From positions 144,357 through 208,356 of the forward strand of contig NGBS01000299.1 of the NCBI GenBank assembly GCA_002245135.1: DNA of 64,000 bases, in the 5' to 3' direction. This DNA comes from Proteromonas lacertae. Lineage: Eukaryota > Sar > Bigyra > Opalinata > Proteromonadidae. Positions 23,876 to 37,100 of the stretch are shown in pieces. Both the position numbers and the translations under genes were made by a program. The notes below the pieces were generated by a model, which saw only the letters and a program-made list of their open reading frames with translations, was not told where the DNA came from and ran no database searches. Positions within the stretch are counted from its first letter, which is position 1. Each line of letters begins with the position of its first letter.

Positions 23876-26389
23876 ATGGGATCCTTTGTTTCTAAACATG
23901 TCCCTGTAAAGGAACCTCCTCCTGTGGAGAGTCCTAAGAAGCATAGAAAGGCTTCAATGAATCCTTCTGAAGCAGAAGGAGTTGTAGGTCTGAGAAATAA
24001 ATTGGTAAGACATAATATGTGCACAGATATATGGGAGGTATATGCCCCAGGAAAGGTACTGGGTGAAGGAATGACAGGATGTGTGATGGAAGTGACAAAA
24101 AGATCAACATATAAAGTGTATTTTTTTTTTTTTAATTTATTTATGCAATAGATATGCTATGAAGCAGATGAAGAAGAATAGGTTTGAATCTGGAGATATA
24201 AATGGTTTATTAAATGAAATAGATTTGTTAAAACAACTAGATCATCCTAATTGCATAAAACTTTACGAGACTTATGAAGACAACAGGAAAATCTATTTAA
24301 TTATGGAAGTATGAATATTTATATAATATAATAGGAATGTACTGGTGGAGAATTGTTCGATCATTTATCCAAACAAACAGGAAAGAAATTTTCCGAAGAT
24401 ATAGCAGCACAATTAGTAACACAGATGTTGAAAGCCATAGCATACTGTCACAGCAAAGGAATTTGTCATAGAGACTTAAAACTAGAAAATTTTGTCTTCG
24501 AGTCAAACGAACCAGATGCTCAATTAAAATTAATAGATTTCGGTCTAAGTTGTAAATATGCAGCAGCATTAAAACACCGTCACCATAACAAAGGAGAATT
24601 ACAGCGAATGCAAAGTGTAGTAGGCACACCATATTATATTGCTCCAGAAGTGTTAAAAGGCGAAGGTTATGGTATAGAATGTGACATGTGGAGTATGGGT
24701 GTAATAACATACATATTACTAACGGGTAAACCGCCATTTAACGATATAACTGATCATGGAATAATGACTAAAGTGATGAGAGGGAAATACGATTTATCCG
24801 CTGCTAAATTTTATGGTTGTACGAAATATTCTAGAGATTTTATATATCACTTAATGCAAGTAAAACCTAAAGATAGAATGACAGCAATGGAAGCATTGCA
24901 ACATAAATGGATAAGACATTCACAACATAAGAAGGAAAGGAAAGAAGGAAAGAAAGCAATAACATTGAGTAAAGATATAATGAATAGTTTATTATCATTT
25001 GATAAGTATAGTAAATTTAAACAGACTGCTTTAGAAACAATAGCATTTTCAATGAGTTTTAATGAATTAAAAGAACTACGAAATGCATTCCAAGCGATGG
25101 ATTTAGATGGTAATGGTATAATCACATTAGAAGAATTTCAATTAGCATTTGAAAAGAATGGAGTTCATGATACTAATTTAGTAAAATTATTCAACTCGAT
25201 TGATACAAATCAAACAGGTTCGCTATCATATTCTGAGTTTCTAGCAGCTACAATGAGAAGAAAAATGTTTTTAGATGAAGAAAGATTAATAGAAGCATTT
25301 GATCGTTTAGATGTAGATGGAAATGGTTATTTAGAAATTGATGATTTTAAAAGACTAATGGGTGAAGAGTTCCAGCAAGAGGAAGTGGAAGAAATGATAA
25401 GAAGTGCTGATAAGAATGTAGATGGAAGAATTGATTTTGATGAATTCATGCAGATGATGAGAGATGCTTATCAACGTACGATTAAGAGAACTCTTAATCA
25501 AGAAGAGATTGAAGGATATAGTGCTGTATTAGGAATGGACGGTAAATCACCTCTACCTGATGATACTAAACCTGCTGCTACAAATGCAACAACTGGTAAA
25601 ACTACTACTACAACTGGTGATACAGTAACTCCTGGTACAGTTGATACTACAACTACAACTACAACTACAGTTGATCCATTAATATCACCTAAATCATTAG
25701 CTATAAAGAATAGCAATATAAATAGAAACGGTAAATTAGAACCATTAAAAACTAAGAATAATGATGAATTGCCATTAATAAAGAAATTATCAAAGAATAA
25801 AATAGTTCCACAACCTCCTACTACTTCTCATAATATTAATACAGATAAACAACAACAACAACAACAACAACAATTGAATAATAGTAATAATAATTCAATA
25901 ACTCCTTTAGAACCACTCAATCCTAATCTATTATTAAACAAATCATCTATTAACAAAAAGAAATCTGTTTCTCTTACTGGTGTATCTAGTAATACTTCTA
26001 TACCTAAAGATAATACTGTAAAGAGTGATGAAGCTGTAGATATTACAGTTAAACCATTAGTAGTACATCCTCCTCATTTACCTCCAATCAAAAGCAACAT
26101 ACCACAACAACAATCTTCACCTCATTTATTGAAAGCTGGTAATACAACTAGCGCTACTAATTATAGCAGTACTAGTAAAGATGATATGCGTATTAGAGAA
26201 AGACCAGCTAGTGTTGGAATACCTGAAGAAATGATTACACCAAATTCTACAGGTAGACAGTTTTTGTATAATGATACAGGTATAGGTATTGAGATGGATG
26301 GTTCTGTTGATATAAATATTGGTGGAAATATTGTTGCACTTGAGAAGACTCCGCCAATTGATGATAATGGTGTTGTTGAACAGAATTAA
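23876..26389 (+). CDS. Calcium-dependent protein kinase (CDPK)
   Basis: Three exons (introns 24118-24151 and 24309-24334), 817 residues. The start MGSFVSK offers a Gly2 N-myristoylation signal. Kinase motifs: GKVLGEGMTGCVMEV (P-loop), YAMKQMKKN (catalytic Lys), CHRDLKLENFVF, LIDFGLS, GTPYYIAPEVL and DMWSMGVITYILLTGKPPF. After the kinase, LSFDKYSKFKQTALETIAF resembles the CDPK autoinhibitory/junction region. Four EF-hands follow: MDLDGNGIITLEEF, IDTNQTGSLSYSEF, LDVDGNGYLEIDDF and ADKNVDGRIDFDEF. EF1, EF3 and EF4 loops look canonical; EF2 has N/Q substitutions. The last 300 residues form a low-complexity tail rich in Thr, Gln, Pro and Asn, unusual for CDPKs. Likely a membrane-tethered Ca2+ effector. 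CDPKs are typical of plants, alveolates and some other protists and absent from animals and fungi. Confidence 0.95.
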
Positions 26390-26556
26390 TCAAAGCATAC
26401 ACTGTTAGAATCTTATTTATTTAAATCTAGCCCTAACTTATATAAATACATAATTGAATATTATAGTTTATTATGTTGTTTCTTGATCTATTTCTACAGA
26501 AAATTCTTGTGTAAAGAAGGAGGTTTGTGCTAAGGCTTGAGTGAAATTAAAAAAAA

Positions 26557-28206
26557 ATGAATAAAACTCCCATAGGAATTGATCTCGGTACTACATTCTC
26601 ATGCTGTGGAGTATATAAATCAGATAAAGTAGATATAATAGCATATAATAGCGGAAAAAGGACTATACCTTCAGCTGTGTATTATAACCCAGAAACAGAT
26701 GAAATTGTTGTTGGTAGTGGTGCAAAAGATGATGCATCGAAAAGTTTAAAGGTTATTTATGACTCAAAGAGATTAATCGGCAGAAGTTTTGATGATCCTG
26801 TTGTTCAGAACGATATGAAACATTGGCCTTTTAAGGTAATCAACTGTGATGGTGTTCCTAAAATTGAAACTACATATAATAATGCTACTGTAAAATTGTC
26901 AGCAAGTGATGTATCTTCAGAGATTTTGAAATGGATCAAGAAACAAACTGATACATTCATAGATGAACACAAAGAAAATAGAAAAACAAAAGCAGTTATA
27001 ACAGTTCCAGCATATTTTGATAATGAACAAAGAAAAGAAACAAAAGAAGCTGCAGAAAAAGCTAACTTGGAGGTAATTCAAATATTAAATGAACCAACAG
27101 CAGCAGCAATAGCATATGCCTATCAGAAAATGGGGAAGAATTTAAAAGAATTATCGAGGATGGGTGAAGATATATTTCTAATTTATGATTTTGGTGGTGG
27201 AACTTTTGATGTTTCAATTATCAAAGTATTCTATGATTTGAAATTCATTCAAGTGCTAGCAACTGATGGAGATAGTCATTTGGGAGGAGAAGATATTGAT
27301 CAAAGATTAATAGATTATTATTTAAAGAAATATAAAGAGATTAATGGAACTGATTTTTTACCAAGTAGTAAATCTCATCCTGATTATGATAAATTAATGA
27401 AAAAGGTGATGAGGTTGAAAGTGTTAGTTGAAAGTGCAAAAATGACTCTAAGTGATTCGCTTGAAACAACAGTAGATTGGTCAGTATTTGAAGATGAAGA
27501 TGATAGTGTAAAGAAATTGACAAGAGCAAATTTTGATGCAATTTGTGAATTAGGTCAATTCTTTACTCCTGAAGAAATCAGTGAAAGGAAATATAAGAAG
27601 ATATATAGCAGTACAATGGACTTAGTAGATAAAACCATTAAAGCTGCAAATTTAGAACATAAAGATATTGATAGAGTGATATTGGTTGGAGGATCTAGTA
27701 AAATAGTAAAAATTAGTGAATTATTAAGAAAGAAATTCCCAAAAGAGACTGTAATATCTAAAGATATAAATCCAGATGAAGTTGTAGCTCATGGTGCTAC
27801 TCTCTTTGCTAATATTGAAGGTTTAAAATTTGCTGTTTCTGATGTTATTTCTCATAACATCTATACTAATATATTTGAAAATGGAAAAGATGATTTTGAT
27901 TTAATTATTCCAAAGAACACATCACTTCCCCATCAATCTCTACATCCTAAAACATATGGTACTTTTGAAGATAAACAAGGGTTTATGTACTTTGATATTT
28001 ATGAAGGAGATGAGAATGGTAAGAAGAAATTAGAAAGTAAAAAGTTGGATTTGAAAGTTGATCATAAAGATAACAAAGCTGGAATGTACTATGTATCTTG
28101 TATATTTAATGTGGATAAAAGTGGGATTTTAACTGTTGAAGCTACAGATTTACAAACAAATGAAACAACAACACTTTCTGTTCAACTCGCAGTAAGAAGT
28201 TTATAA
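26557..28206 (+). CDS. Hsp70-like protein lacking the C-terminal lid
   Basis: Single exon, 549 residues. The nucleotide-binding domain is complete: PIGIDLGTTFSCCGVY (phosphate 1), LNEPTAAAIAYAYQK (connect 1), LIYDFGGGTFDVSIIK (phosphate 2), HLGGEDIDQRL and RVILVGGSSKIVKISELLRK (adenosine). A short substrate-binding beta domain follows (DLIIPKNTSLPHQ, GILTVEATDL) and the protein ends at LAVRSL. The helical lid and EEVD tail of normal cytosolic Hsp70 (about 640 residues) are missing. It is divergent throughout, for example WSVFEDEDDSVKKLTRANF, so it is not the housekeeping copy. Presumably a specialised chaperone or an Hsp70-derived regulator; ATP binding is likely. Confidence 0.9.
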   Translation: MNKTPIGIDLGTTFSCCGVYKSDKVDIIAYNSGKRTIPSAVYYNPETDEIVVGSGAKDDASKSLKVIYDSKRLIGRSFDDPVVQNDMKHWPFKVINCDGVPKIETTYNNATVKLSASDVSSEILKWIKKQTDTFIDEHKENRKTKAVITVPAYFDNEQRKETKEAAEKANLEVIQILNEPTAAAIAYAYQKMGKNLKELSRMGEDIFLIYDFGGGTFDVSIIKVFYDLKFIQVLATDGDSHLGGEDIDQRLIDYYLKKYKEINGTDFLPSSKSHPDYDKLMKKVMRLKVLVESAKMTLSDSLETTVDWSVFEDEDDSVKKLTRANFDAICELGQFFTPEEISERKYKKIYSSTMDLVDKTIKAANLEHKDIDRVILVGGSSKIVKISELLRKKFPKETVISKDINPDEVVAHGATLFANIEGLKFAVSDVISHNIYTNIFENGKDDFDLIIPKNTSLPHQSLHPKTYGTFEDKQGFMYFDIYEGDENGKKKLESKKLDLKVDHKDNKAGMYYVSCIFNVDKSGILTVEATDLQTNETTTLSVQLAVRSL

Positions 28207-28267
28207 ATTATTTCTTTATATTTTTATTTCTTTATATTCTAGAATTTAAAAACTCAACAATAAAAAA

Positions 28268-29577
28268 TCAAATTAATATATTCGGATTAATATTCATATC
28301 TAAACTACTTCTTCTACTCATACTTTTTCTTGATATTTCATTAAACGAATTAAGTGTACTCAATATCAAATCTCTTTTTCTTAAAGATTTCTCTAATTCA
28401 GAACATTTTTTTATACTTGAGTTATAATCTTTCATCAAAGAATCATATTTCTTTTCAGCTTCCAGTTTCTATTCATAATAATAATCAATATAATTCAATA
28501 CTTGTCCATTTATATCTGTTAGTTTCTGTGAAAATTCAATATTCAAACTACAAACAGCATTATACTTCTCCAACAATGTAGCATATTCTTCATCCAGATT
28601 CTTTTTCTATTAATACAATATATATATATTTTAACCATAATGATACATCAACTAACAGTTTATTATATTTCTCTTGTAGTTCTTTGTTAGTATCATATTC
28701 ATCTGCCATTACATCTTCTACTCTTTGAAATTTATGGTATAAATCATCTATTACTCCTCCTGTTGATTTATTCTCTACAGATAGTTTATGTAGTTGCATA
28801 TATAATGATATATTTTCATTTTGCAGAAGTTTTTGTGATTCTCTTGATTTTTGATATTTTACTATTCACAAAATATAAAGAATTATATAAAATACTTCTA
28901 ATATTTTCTAATTCATTATTCAATTTACTAATCAACAATTGTTTCTTCTCATACATCTTGCAATATAAATTATTTTCTTCGATTGATAGTTTGTTACAAA
29001 GTTTTTCAAATAATGCATTATCCAATTCTCTAAATACTTCGATCAGTTTCTCTTTCTCTCTACCATTGTAACATTTAAGGAAGAATAGGATGGTTTCTCT
29101 ACATTTCATTATTTTTGAGTAATTTATGTCTTGACATTTTTCATTTGGAGTATGTAGTGTTTCGTTTAGTCTTATATCAAAATCTTTTGGTAATTTGTAG
29201 ATTTTATTGTTTTGAGACTCTTTGTTTTTGTCTGGAGAGTTGCACGTAAGTAGAGTGCATGTTGAACATCCATGACCATGTAAATTTAGCGAAGAGCTTA
29301 AGGGTTTAGCTAATATGTATATTTATAAAATATACGTGATAAAAATGAATGAGATTTTGAACATTTACTACTATTAGTATATTCTACTCGCTTAGTCGCT
29401 GATTGGGACCTCTTTGGCAGAACTCCTGCAGATCTACAAGAACGATATAAACGAGGATGCAGTTTCTTAATAAATAACTGATCATTAATCCTAAAAATAT
29501 ATTAATACACTATACTCTCCTTCATCCAATGTATTAGTGAGCTCAGTCAGTATAGAATCTGAATGTTGTGATTTCAT
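28268..29577 (-). CDS. Coiled-coil protein, unknown function
   Basis: Minus-strand ATG at 29577 (MKSQHSDSILTELTNTLDEG); at least five GTAT..TAG introns of 25-40 nt; stop TGA at 28268-28270. One 34-nt intron near 28850-28885 joins LENIR to IKYQKSRESQKLLQNE, restoring a continuous heptad pattern. The N-terminal third is Ser/Arg-rich with a short Cys/His cluster (HGHGCSTCTLLTC). The rest is helical: REKEKLIEVFRELDNALFEK, YQKSRESQKLLQNENISLYM, EYATLLEKYNAV and EKSLRKRDLILSTL. Not recognised; length and layout suit a filament, centrosomal or tethering protein. It is convergent with the Hsp70-like gene, only 61 nt apart. Confidence 0.7.
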
Positions 29578-29733
29578 TCACAAATATACTACAACTATAC
29601 AATTGAATGTCTATATTAAATGAAATAATCTTTTGTAACAACGACAAAAAAAAAAGTAGTCAAACAATAATCAAACCAACACATAATAAACAAAAAAGAA
29701 ATCTAACGAACTATTTAATAATAAGATAATAAA

Positions 29734-31018
29734 TTATTCAACTGACTCATTTACTTTCCCAGGAATATTGCTAGTATTATTAAACGATGATCCATCATGT
29801 TCATGGAAAGATTTCATAATTTGAGTTAACTTAGATGAATGTTGAACTTGCAAAGTTGATGTTGATGGCATGGGCTTAATAACAACAGTTTTAGGATTTA
29901 TAGCTCTAGTTAATGTCCTAGAAACAGAAAAATTAATTGACCTATCATCATCTTCATCATTTGTACTGATTTTGCTTGTATATGATGAATTAACTCTTGA
30001 TCTAGACCTTGTAGGAGTACAAGCATTCTGTGGAGCACGGCCACACATTATTGTAGATGTAGTGGTTGTAATATCACCATTCTTTTTAACATAATCAATC
30101 AATGGATTTTCTTTTCGATTGATATTATAATGATATTGAAAAATAATCTTATAATATTGTATTAAATTGGCTAATATCTCATTCTTGTGTATAATATCTA
30201 ACTCATAATCATATTTATAAGGATATGGATCTCTATTGATTAATCTCTTTATTTTATTACTACATGATTCACATGGCATTATTCCATTATTCTCAGCTTT
30301 GTATGATTCTCTATAGAATATATGTTGTAATCTTCCATGTATCTCTTTTCTTCTATGTTTTGACTTTATTATTAAGCATTGAATCTCATGGTGTATTTTC
30401 TGCCATTTGTATATTGCTATTGGATGTTTCTTTAAGAAGTTTTTAAATTGTTCAAATGGTAATGGATATTCTGATGCATGTTTCTTTCGAAAGATTTCTA
30501 AATATTTTTCGTTGGCTGTATCTGATAACACTGTCATTGCTATTTCCTATATTATTATATTTATATAATTAATTAATACAAGTGAAATTGAACCTTCATA
30601 ATTAAATCCATATATTGTAATGATCACTAGTATTAATATCATATATGAAGTAAGTATACACATTATAGATACATCTAAAGGAAGAAAACCAACACAACAT
30701 ATAAATCTGAAAAAATGTTCCCATTCCAATTCCTCTATACATGGATATACTGTATATTACTATACTATATGCAACAAAATATCTTTTTATGAAAGTTATA
30801 TTATCACATTTCACTTTATGACAAAATGATTCATAAGTAATAGAAATTGCACATCTAAGAGTAATAAATCTATATACCCTTTACAAAACTCTTTATATAT
30901 ATTAAAAACATCACTCACCTCCCTTTCGTTAACTACGCAATTAAATAACGACTATTATACAGAAACAGAAACAAGCTATCCTTTTGGATTCTTGAGACAG
31001 ATATATAGTTGAGGACAT
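29734..31018 (-). CDS. EF-hand-like protein with Ser/Thr-rich tail
   Basis: Six exons splice to 378 residues from the ATG at 31018 to the TAA at 29734; all introns are 23-33 nt (30933-30960, 30855-30877, 30735-30765, 30627-30659, 30547-30579). The N-terminal 150 residues look like degenerate helix-loop-helix pairs: EVSDVFNIYKEFCKG, KELEWEHFFRFICCVGFLPL and IYGFNYEGSISLEIAMTVL. A Lys/His-rich middle contains PYPYKYDYELDIIHKNEI and CESC. The last 120 residues are Ser/Thr-rich and basic. If the 33-nt segment 30627-30659 were not spliced, a hydrophobic stretch would be inserted. The partial gene at 63521-64000 is of similar type. EF-hand assignment is inference from pattern, not a firm family match. 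Confidence 0.55.
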
Positions 31019-31151
31019 ATAAATAAATTAGATTAGATGAGTAATTCTTACAGACTGAAAAAAAATAAACCATAATTATTGTGTGAAAAATATTTTCATA
31101 CACCACATTTTCTCAAACATATTTGATTTCATTCGTTTTTCTATTTAAACT

Positions 31152-34100
31152 ATGAATGAGTTTTATATTACATTTATATTGTTTTCCATGCTATTTTATC
31201 AATGTGTATGTATAAAAATAGGGTTATTAGAAGATACATCCACATCTGGTAGTAATTCAAGAATTACCAACGCATTTACTAAATACAGTGATGCTGCAAA
31301 ACGGTATAGTGACAATGTAAAGTTTGAAACGTTTCAATATAATTACCAAAGTGATGACTTTTCAACTTTATGGAAGAATATCGAAAATAATGTAACTGGT
31401 GTTGATGTTATAGTATCGTCATGTAGTTTCCTACTGCATGATACTTCCATTGACAAATATTCAATTATTTCTGACTCATCTGTGACTATGTGGTGTGGTA
31501 TTGAAGATTATTTTTCACTTTGTATTAAAAATATATATTTTTACAGTTCAAGTAAAGCTTTCATTTATAGATGTATAATTTTTTTATTATTTTATACATC
31601 ACTAGTTGCAGAATACCTATTATATTATAAACCAGACCGGAAATTACTCATCTTATCAGATGAATCAAGACAATCATCAAGCTATTATAAATACTTTAGA
31701 GATGTTGTTAATGCATTAGAACTTGATTCGATAGTTGATAATATTACAGTTTCTTTACCAATGACAAGTAGTGAACATAATACAATAATTTCAAAGTTAA
31801 GTACAACAGTTGAAGTGGTGGATTTATTATCAGAAGCAAATGCAAAAACACTGATTTCACTATCAACAACTGGAATTACATTTTATCATTCACCATTATT
31901 ACCAGAACAAGATAGTCTTGTTGATGCTGCAAATACTCATTATCATTTACTATCTGTAATAGACAGTTATGATCTTCCACCATCAAAATTAAAAGATTTG
32001 AGAAATATCTTATATCCAGCTGCTTCAAATACTCATTTACATTACGATGAAGTTCAATTTACTTCTGTTTTCTATATTGTTTTTCAAATATTTTCTAGAA
32101 TTAGAAACAGCAATTATCGTGCTATTATTGGATCTTCATTATTATTAGAATTCACAACTTATATTGATAAAATAAAAATAATGAATGATTTTCATTTTGA
32201 TACTGATTATTATATTGGTAAATATGATAGTATTACAGGAAAATTAGAATATGAGTATACACAAACTAATAATTGGTATGATGTTTATTACATTTATGGA
32301 AAACCGAATATACAATATCAATGTAATTATTATAATGAAATATCCACTACAACTGGCAAATCAAAATCAACATCTGTAATATTTGTGTTTTTTATTGATT
32401 TGACTTACTCTGAAAAAGATATTAATGAAAACATGTATGTATTAATGATGATGATGCAAGAAGTGTCGAATATTGTTAGAAATGTATAATATATTTACAT
32501 TATTTTACAAACTTTATAGGGAAATATTTCATTTTCATCAGATATAGTAGTTGAGCCAGCAATAATACCATATAGTCCTGATTCTAGTAAATTACCTGCA
32601 ATAATTGGGCAATTAGCTGGTTATGTTGTGTCAGGGAGAGCAAGTGGAGTGTTTGTAATAGTTCCTGGTGAAGATAAGATAAGAATGATTAATGGTATAT
32701 ATACTTTAGTTTATTTATTGTTGTATAGATATTTCAAGCGTTCCTTTCCCAATATTGATATATCATATTGGTGTAGAAGAAGGAGAAAAATGTAATAGTA
32801 AAGTAATATTTGCAGGAACATCATGTGGACAAGAAGCCAAAATAATATTAGAAATGCTTAGATCTGAAAAAATGAGTATGGTTTATATAGTCGCATCATT
32901 AACACCAGTTTCTCAAACTTGTATGAAAGTGATGGAATTTACATTTGCAGAGAATGGAATAGAAGTTGTTGGAAGTATTGATATTCTTGGTGTTAAGAAA
33001 GAAGATGGAATTCCTGTAGCACAAGCAATAGAAGGAAGTTTAAAGGAAGATGATCCATTTTATATTATTAATCTAGCAGAAGGAAAATATTATCCTGCTA
33101 TAATACATGGACTAGCTACTATAGGTGCAGATTATTATCATACTATAAATGCTTTGATTAATGAATATGATATCAAGTCTGTAGATCAAAATGAACTAGA
33201 TGATAGTGGTATACAATATTTTGTAACTGTCTTTCATAATGGGATGAAAGGAAGTTTGATGGACGAAATTAAAGGAGTAGTGACTAGTAGAATTGGTAGA
33301 AGTAATGATGTTTTTATTACTTCCAATTTTTTCATTGTTCATAATCTGTTTAAATTGTATGTGAAGGCTGTAACCTATTCACAATCAACAGATCCTATAT
33401 ATTATCAAAAGTATAGTTATTCACTTTATGTTATTTCTAGATTTTTTTACAATTATCCTATTATCAATGAGAATGAAATATATTTGATTTCATCAGCAAA
33501 TTATGCAGATACACAATTATATATTTTATCTTTTGATGTATATATATATATATATATATTATTTCTTATAGTCAAATGGTTATGAACAAGTTCGTGAAAG
33601 TAGAGGTGTTTTCCGTTCATCTGCATTTATTAATCGAACTATTCAATGTAATTTCGTTCAAATTTATTCTGGTATTTATTATATAAATATAGATGTATAG
33701 ATTTAAATTATGATAACATAAATAAGAATGACGCATATACAGTGATTGTGTTATTTAATCCATTTGATAATTCTCATGCTAGTTATATTATTGATTTTGA
33801 GTTTATTTTTCAGATTATTAATGAGTTGAAGATAAACGGAAGATCTCTTTTAATCAGGTATTACACAGTGAATGAAACAGATGAGGAAACATATATAGAT
33901 GCTATTGAAAACTCATATGAAGAGTATGGTGATGATTTGTTATGTTTTATTACATCTTTATCATATCTTTTTTATTATTTTATTTGATTGGTATTGTAGA
34001 TTTCTTAATTACATTGTAAAGCAGAAATGGCTGCATCATTCGCATTTGTATTAGAAGATATTGACAGATTGTTACTTATTCCACCACAAGTTGAAGAAGC

Positions 34101-37100
34101 AATTTGTTTAAAGAATATTATTGTGGTATAAGTACAATATTTTAATGTTGTGTAGGTTGGACCAGTTTTATTTCAAAGAATATTATTTGGTATTATTGAA
34201 ATGGTGAGATTAGTACAGAATCTTTTAATTGTTACTGATGAACCATCATATTTTGCTACTGTAATTAAATTCATCAAAGTCTATTCTTCAAGATTAGGAG
34301 TTACTTGTTGTTTAAATGATGTTGTTGATTATCATAATGAAGTTACTTCTAGTCAATTAATTAAAGCTATAGATGATGGTTTTTCTACTGTAAATCATGG
34401 AGCAATAATACTATTATCAAAAGATTATACTGAAGATGTTTTAGAAATGATTTATAATTCGAAATACAATAATCATGATGTTTGGCCTGTAATTGCTTAT
34501 GATGTTGATGAAAAAACGGTCAAAGAATCTACAAACCCTGAAATATGGGAGAATATTTATATTCCAGGAATTTATATGCCAGATAGAGAAAATAATGAAA
34601 ATGTCATTCTTAGAAGATATTTAAATAAGTTCTATGGTAGGAGTTATAAAATCCTTACTAATAATATAATGACTATGTATGAATCATTGTTGTTTGTGAA
34701 GAATGCAGTTGAAATGACCTATTCAGTTAGTGCTCATATTCTTAAGAAGGCAATGTATGGTAGAAAGTTTAATACTCCAGAAGGATTAATCGCTCTAAGA
34801 GAATCTAATCATTTTGATCATTATGTATCTGTTGGTAAAGTTGTTAATATTACAGGAGAAATGGAGTTAGTTTCATGGTTTCAATTCAGTGAATCAATTA
34901 TTCCAACAGTTTATTTACCTTTATTTGAAGGTGGCTATTTCATTTGCGATGCTAGTAGTGATAATTCTACAGGAAAAACAGTTGAAAAATCAATAACATT
35001 TTTGTTTATAGGTAATTATAATAATGAACCTGATGAATCTTTCAGAATATTGTTAATATTGCAAGGTATGGTGAATAGTGTAAATTCAGAAGGTGGATTG
35101 TTTGGTTATACTGTTGTATATTGTTGTTTCTTTATTTTGGTTAATAGGAATTAGCTACTCTTACATGTGTGAATAATGAAACTGCTGCTTCAGCTGTTGC
35201 TATACAATCTGTTGGTTTAGGATCAGCAATTGTAATGAGTAATTGTGATTCACATGATCAAAAATTGTTATATGAAGCATTTAAAACTGTTCATTTAACT
35301 ATTTTATCTTTTGGAGAGAATATAGGAGGAGAATGCATTGAGAATATGTATTTTTATTAATCTGTTTATATTTATAGGGTATATGCTCATTCTTCTCCAT
35401 ATCAAGATGTTATCACTACAATGATAGAATTCATTCAAAAAGAATATAATTCATATTATCTTATCACTGTGAAAGATCTAAGTTTATATAAAAGATTTGA
35501 AGTAGCAGATAAATTTTTAGATGTTTTATCACAGAGATATAATTATAGTATTATTGAAGATGCTAATACTGTTGATGATGCATATATTGAAGAAATAGTA
35601 TATAAGGCAATAGATTTATTTGGTAATGAAGGAGGATTAATATTTACTTTTTTACCAGCCAATTTAGTCAAAAGACTCATGAGAGTATATAAAATATATA
35701 CATCAAAGCTATTGTATGAAGGTAATATATTCTTTGCATATTATGGTGATTTAAATTATGATGAATTAGCTTATTCTGACTGTATTGGTAATTATATGGT
35801 TGCGCATTACAACCCATATAACACAAGTAAAGAGAATATTGCCTTTAAAACATTGATGGGTGATTCATTTAGAGGATCTGAATATCGCTACTCTGATATA
35901 TTAGCTTACAGCGTATTTTTGTTATGGAAAAATCTTGTTCTATCAGCACATCAATTGTCAGTTGAAGCAATAACAAATCAAATGAAAAGTGTGTCAGTTA
36001 ATTCTCCATTAGGTGTTATTAGCGTTGATGAATCTCAACATTTGAAACAATCAATTTTCATTATAAATATTGCTGAAGAATATAATGATTCATTAGTTAC
36101 ACATATTTCTCAGAATATTAGTGGAAATCCTTTCTTTGAGGCTTTTAATTCAGAATCAGTAAGTTTATGTGATTTAGAAATTAGAAAAACTAATAATTAC
36201 CAACCAAATTTATATTATGTAGGTATATCATTACCATTAGATAAATTATCCACTTCAAATGCTATGTATATTTTAAGAGGTGTTTTAAGTGGAATTGAAT
36301 ATGTAAATAGTAAAATATCAAAATCCACTGATTTATATATTGTTCCATATATTTTGAAAGATGAAAATGATGAAGATTTATATTTAGAATCTGTAGAAGC
36401 ATATGGTAAATTATTGGCAAAACACAATAATACAATTAGAGGAGGAATAATTATAGGAAGTGGAACATTATATCTTTTTATAAGTATTTATTTTTACACT
36501 TAGTAATTCTTAATTTTATTTACAAATTTTATAAATGCAACAGATTTATATGAAGAATATAATATTATATACTTTTTTGTTGGAAGATATCTTGGTGCTA
36601 CTTGTGAAAAGAATATTGTGTATATGACCGAATCAATCTATAATAACGTATATATTATATTTATTATATATATAGTTTGTGTTTATCAATTCAATTGTAA
36701 GTTTTGGAAAAGAGACAATATGTATAACATATGATAAATCTGAATTGTCAACATCAATTTATACATATTTAAAAACACAATTAGAGAGAATAGGAAAAAC
36801 TGTAATTGATATTATGTTAAGTGAAGATAGATCTAATACAGATGGAGCGTTAGTAACATTACCAGTTTTAATGCCAGATGGTGGAGTTATCGTTAGTTTG
36901 TTGCAAGGAAAATTGTCGAAAGAATTACTTATATCATTGTACAAATATAATCTTCAAGAACCTGATTATCATATAATGTGTTATTTCTATGATTCAATTG
37001 TTACTACTTATTATCTAACAGCTCCATTAAATACATATGTTTGGACTTATTTTGCTGATACTGATTCTCAACAATATAAATTTATAAACAGTATATTTTC

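Noticed and set aside
26557-28206. Hsp70 fragment as a pseudogene
   Set aside because: All ATPase motifs are intact and the frame is open throughout; absence of the lid alone does not show decay.
28816-28885. Apparent +1 break at AAA-TGA-A in the coiled-coil gene
   Set aside because: A normal 34-nt GTAT..TAG intron restores the frame and the heptad pattern, so no frameshift is needed.
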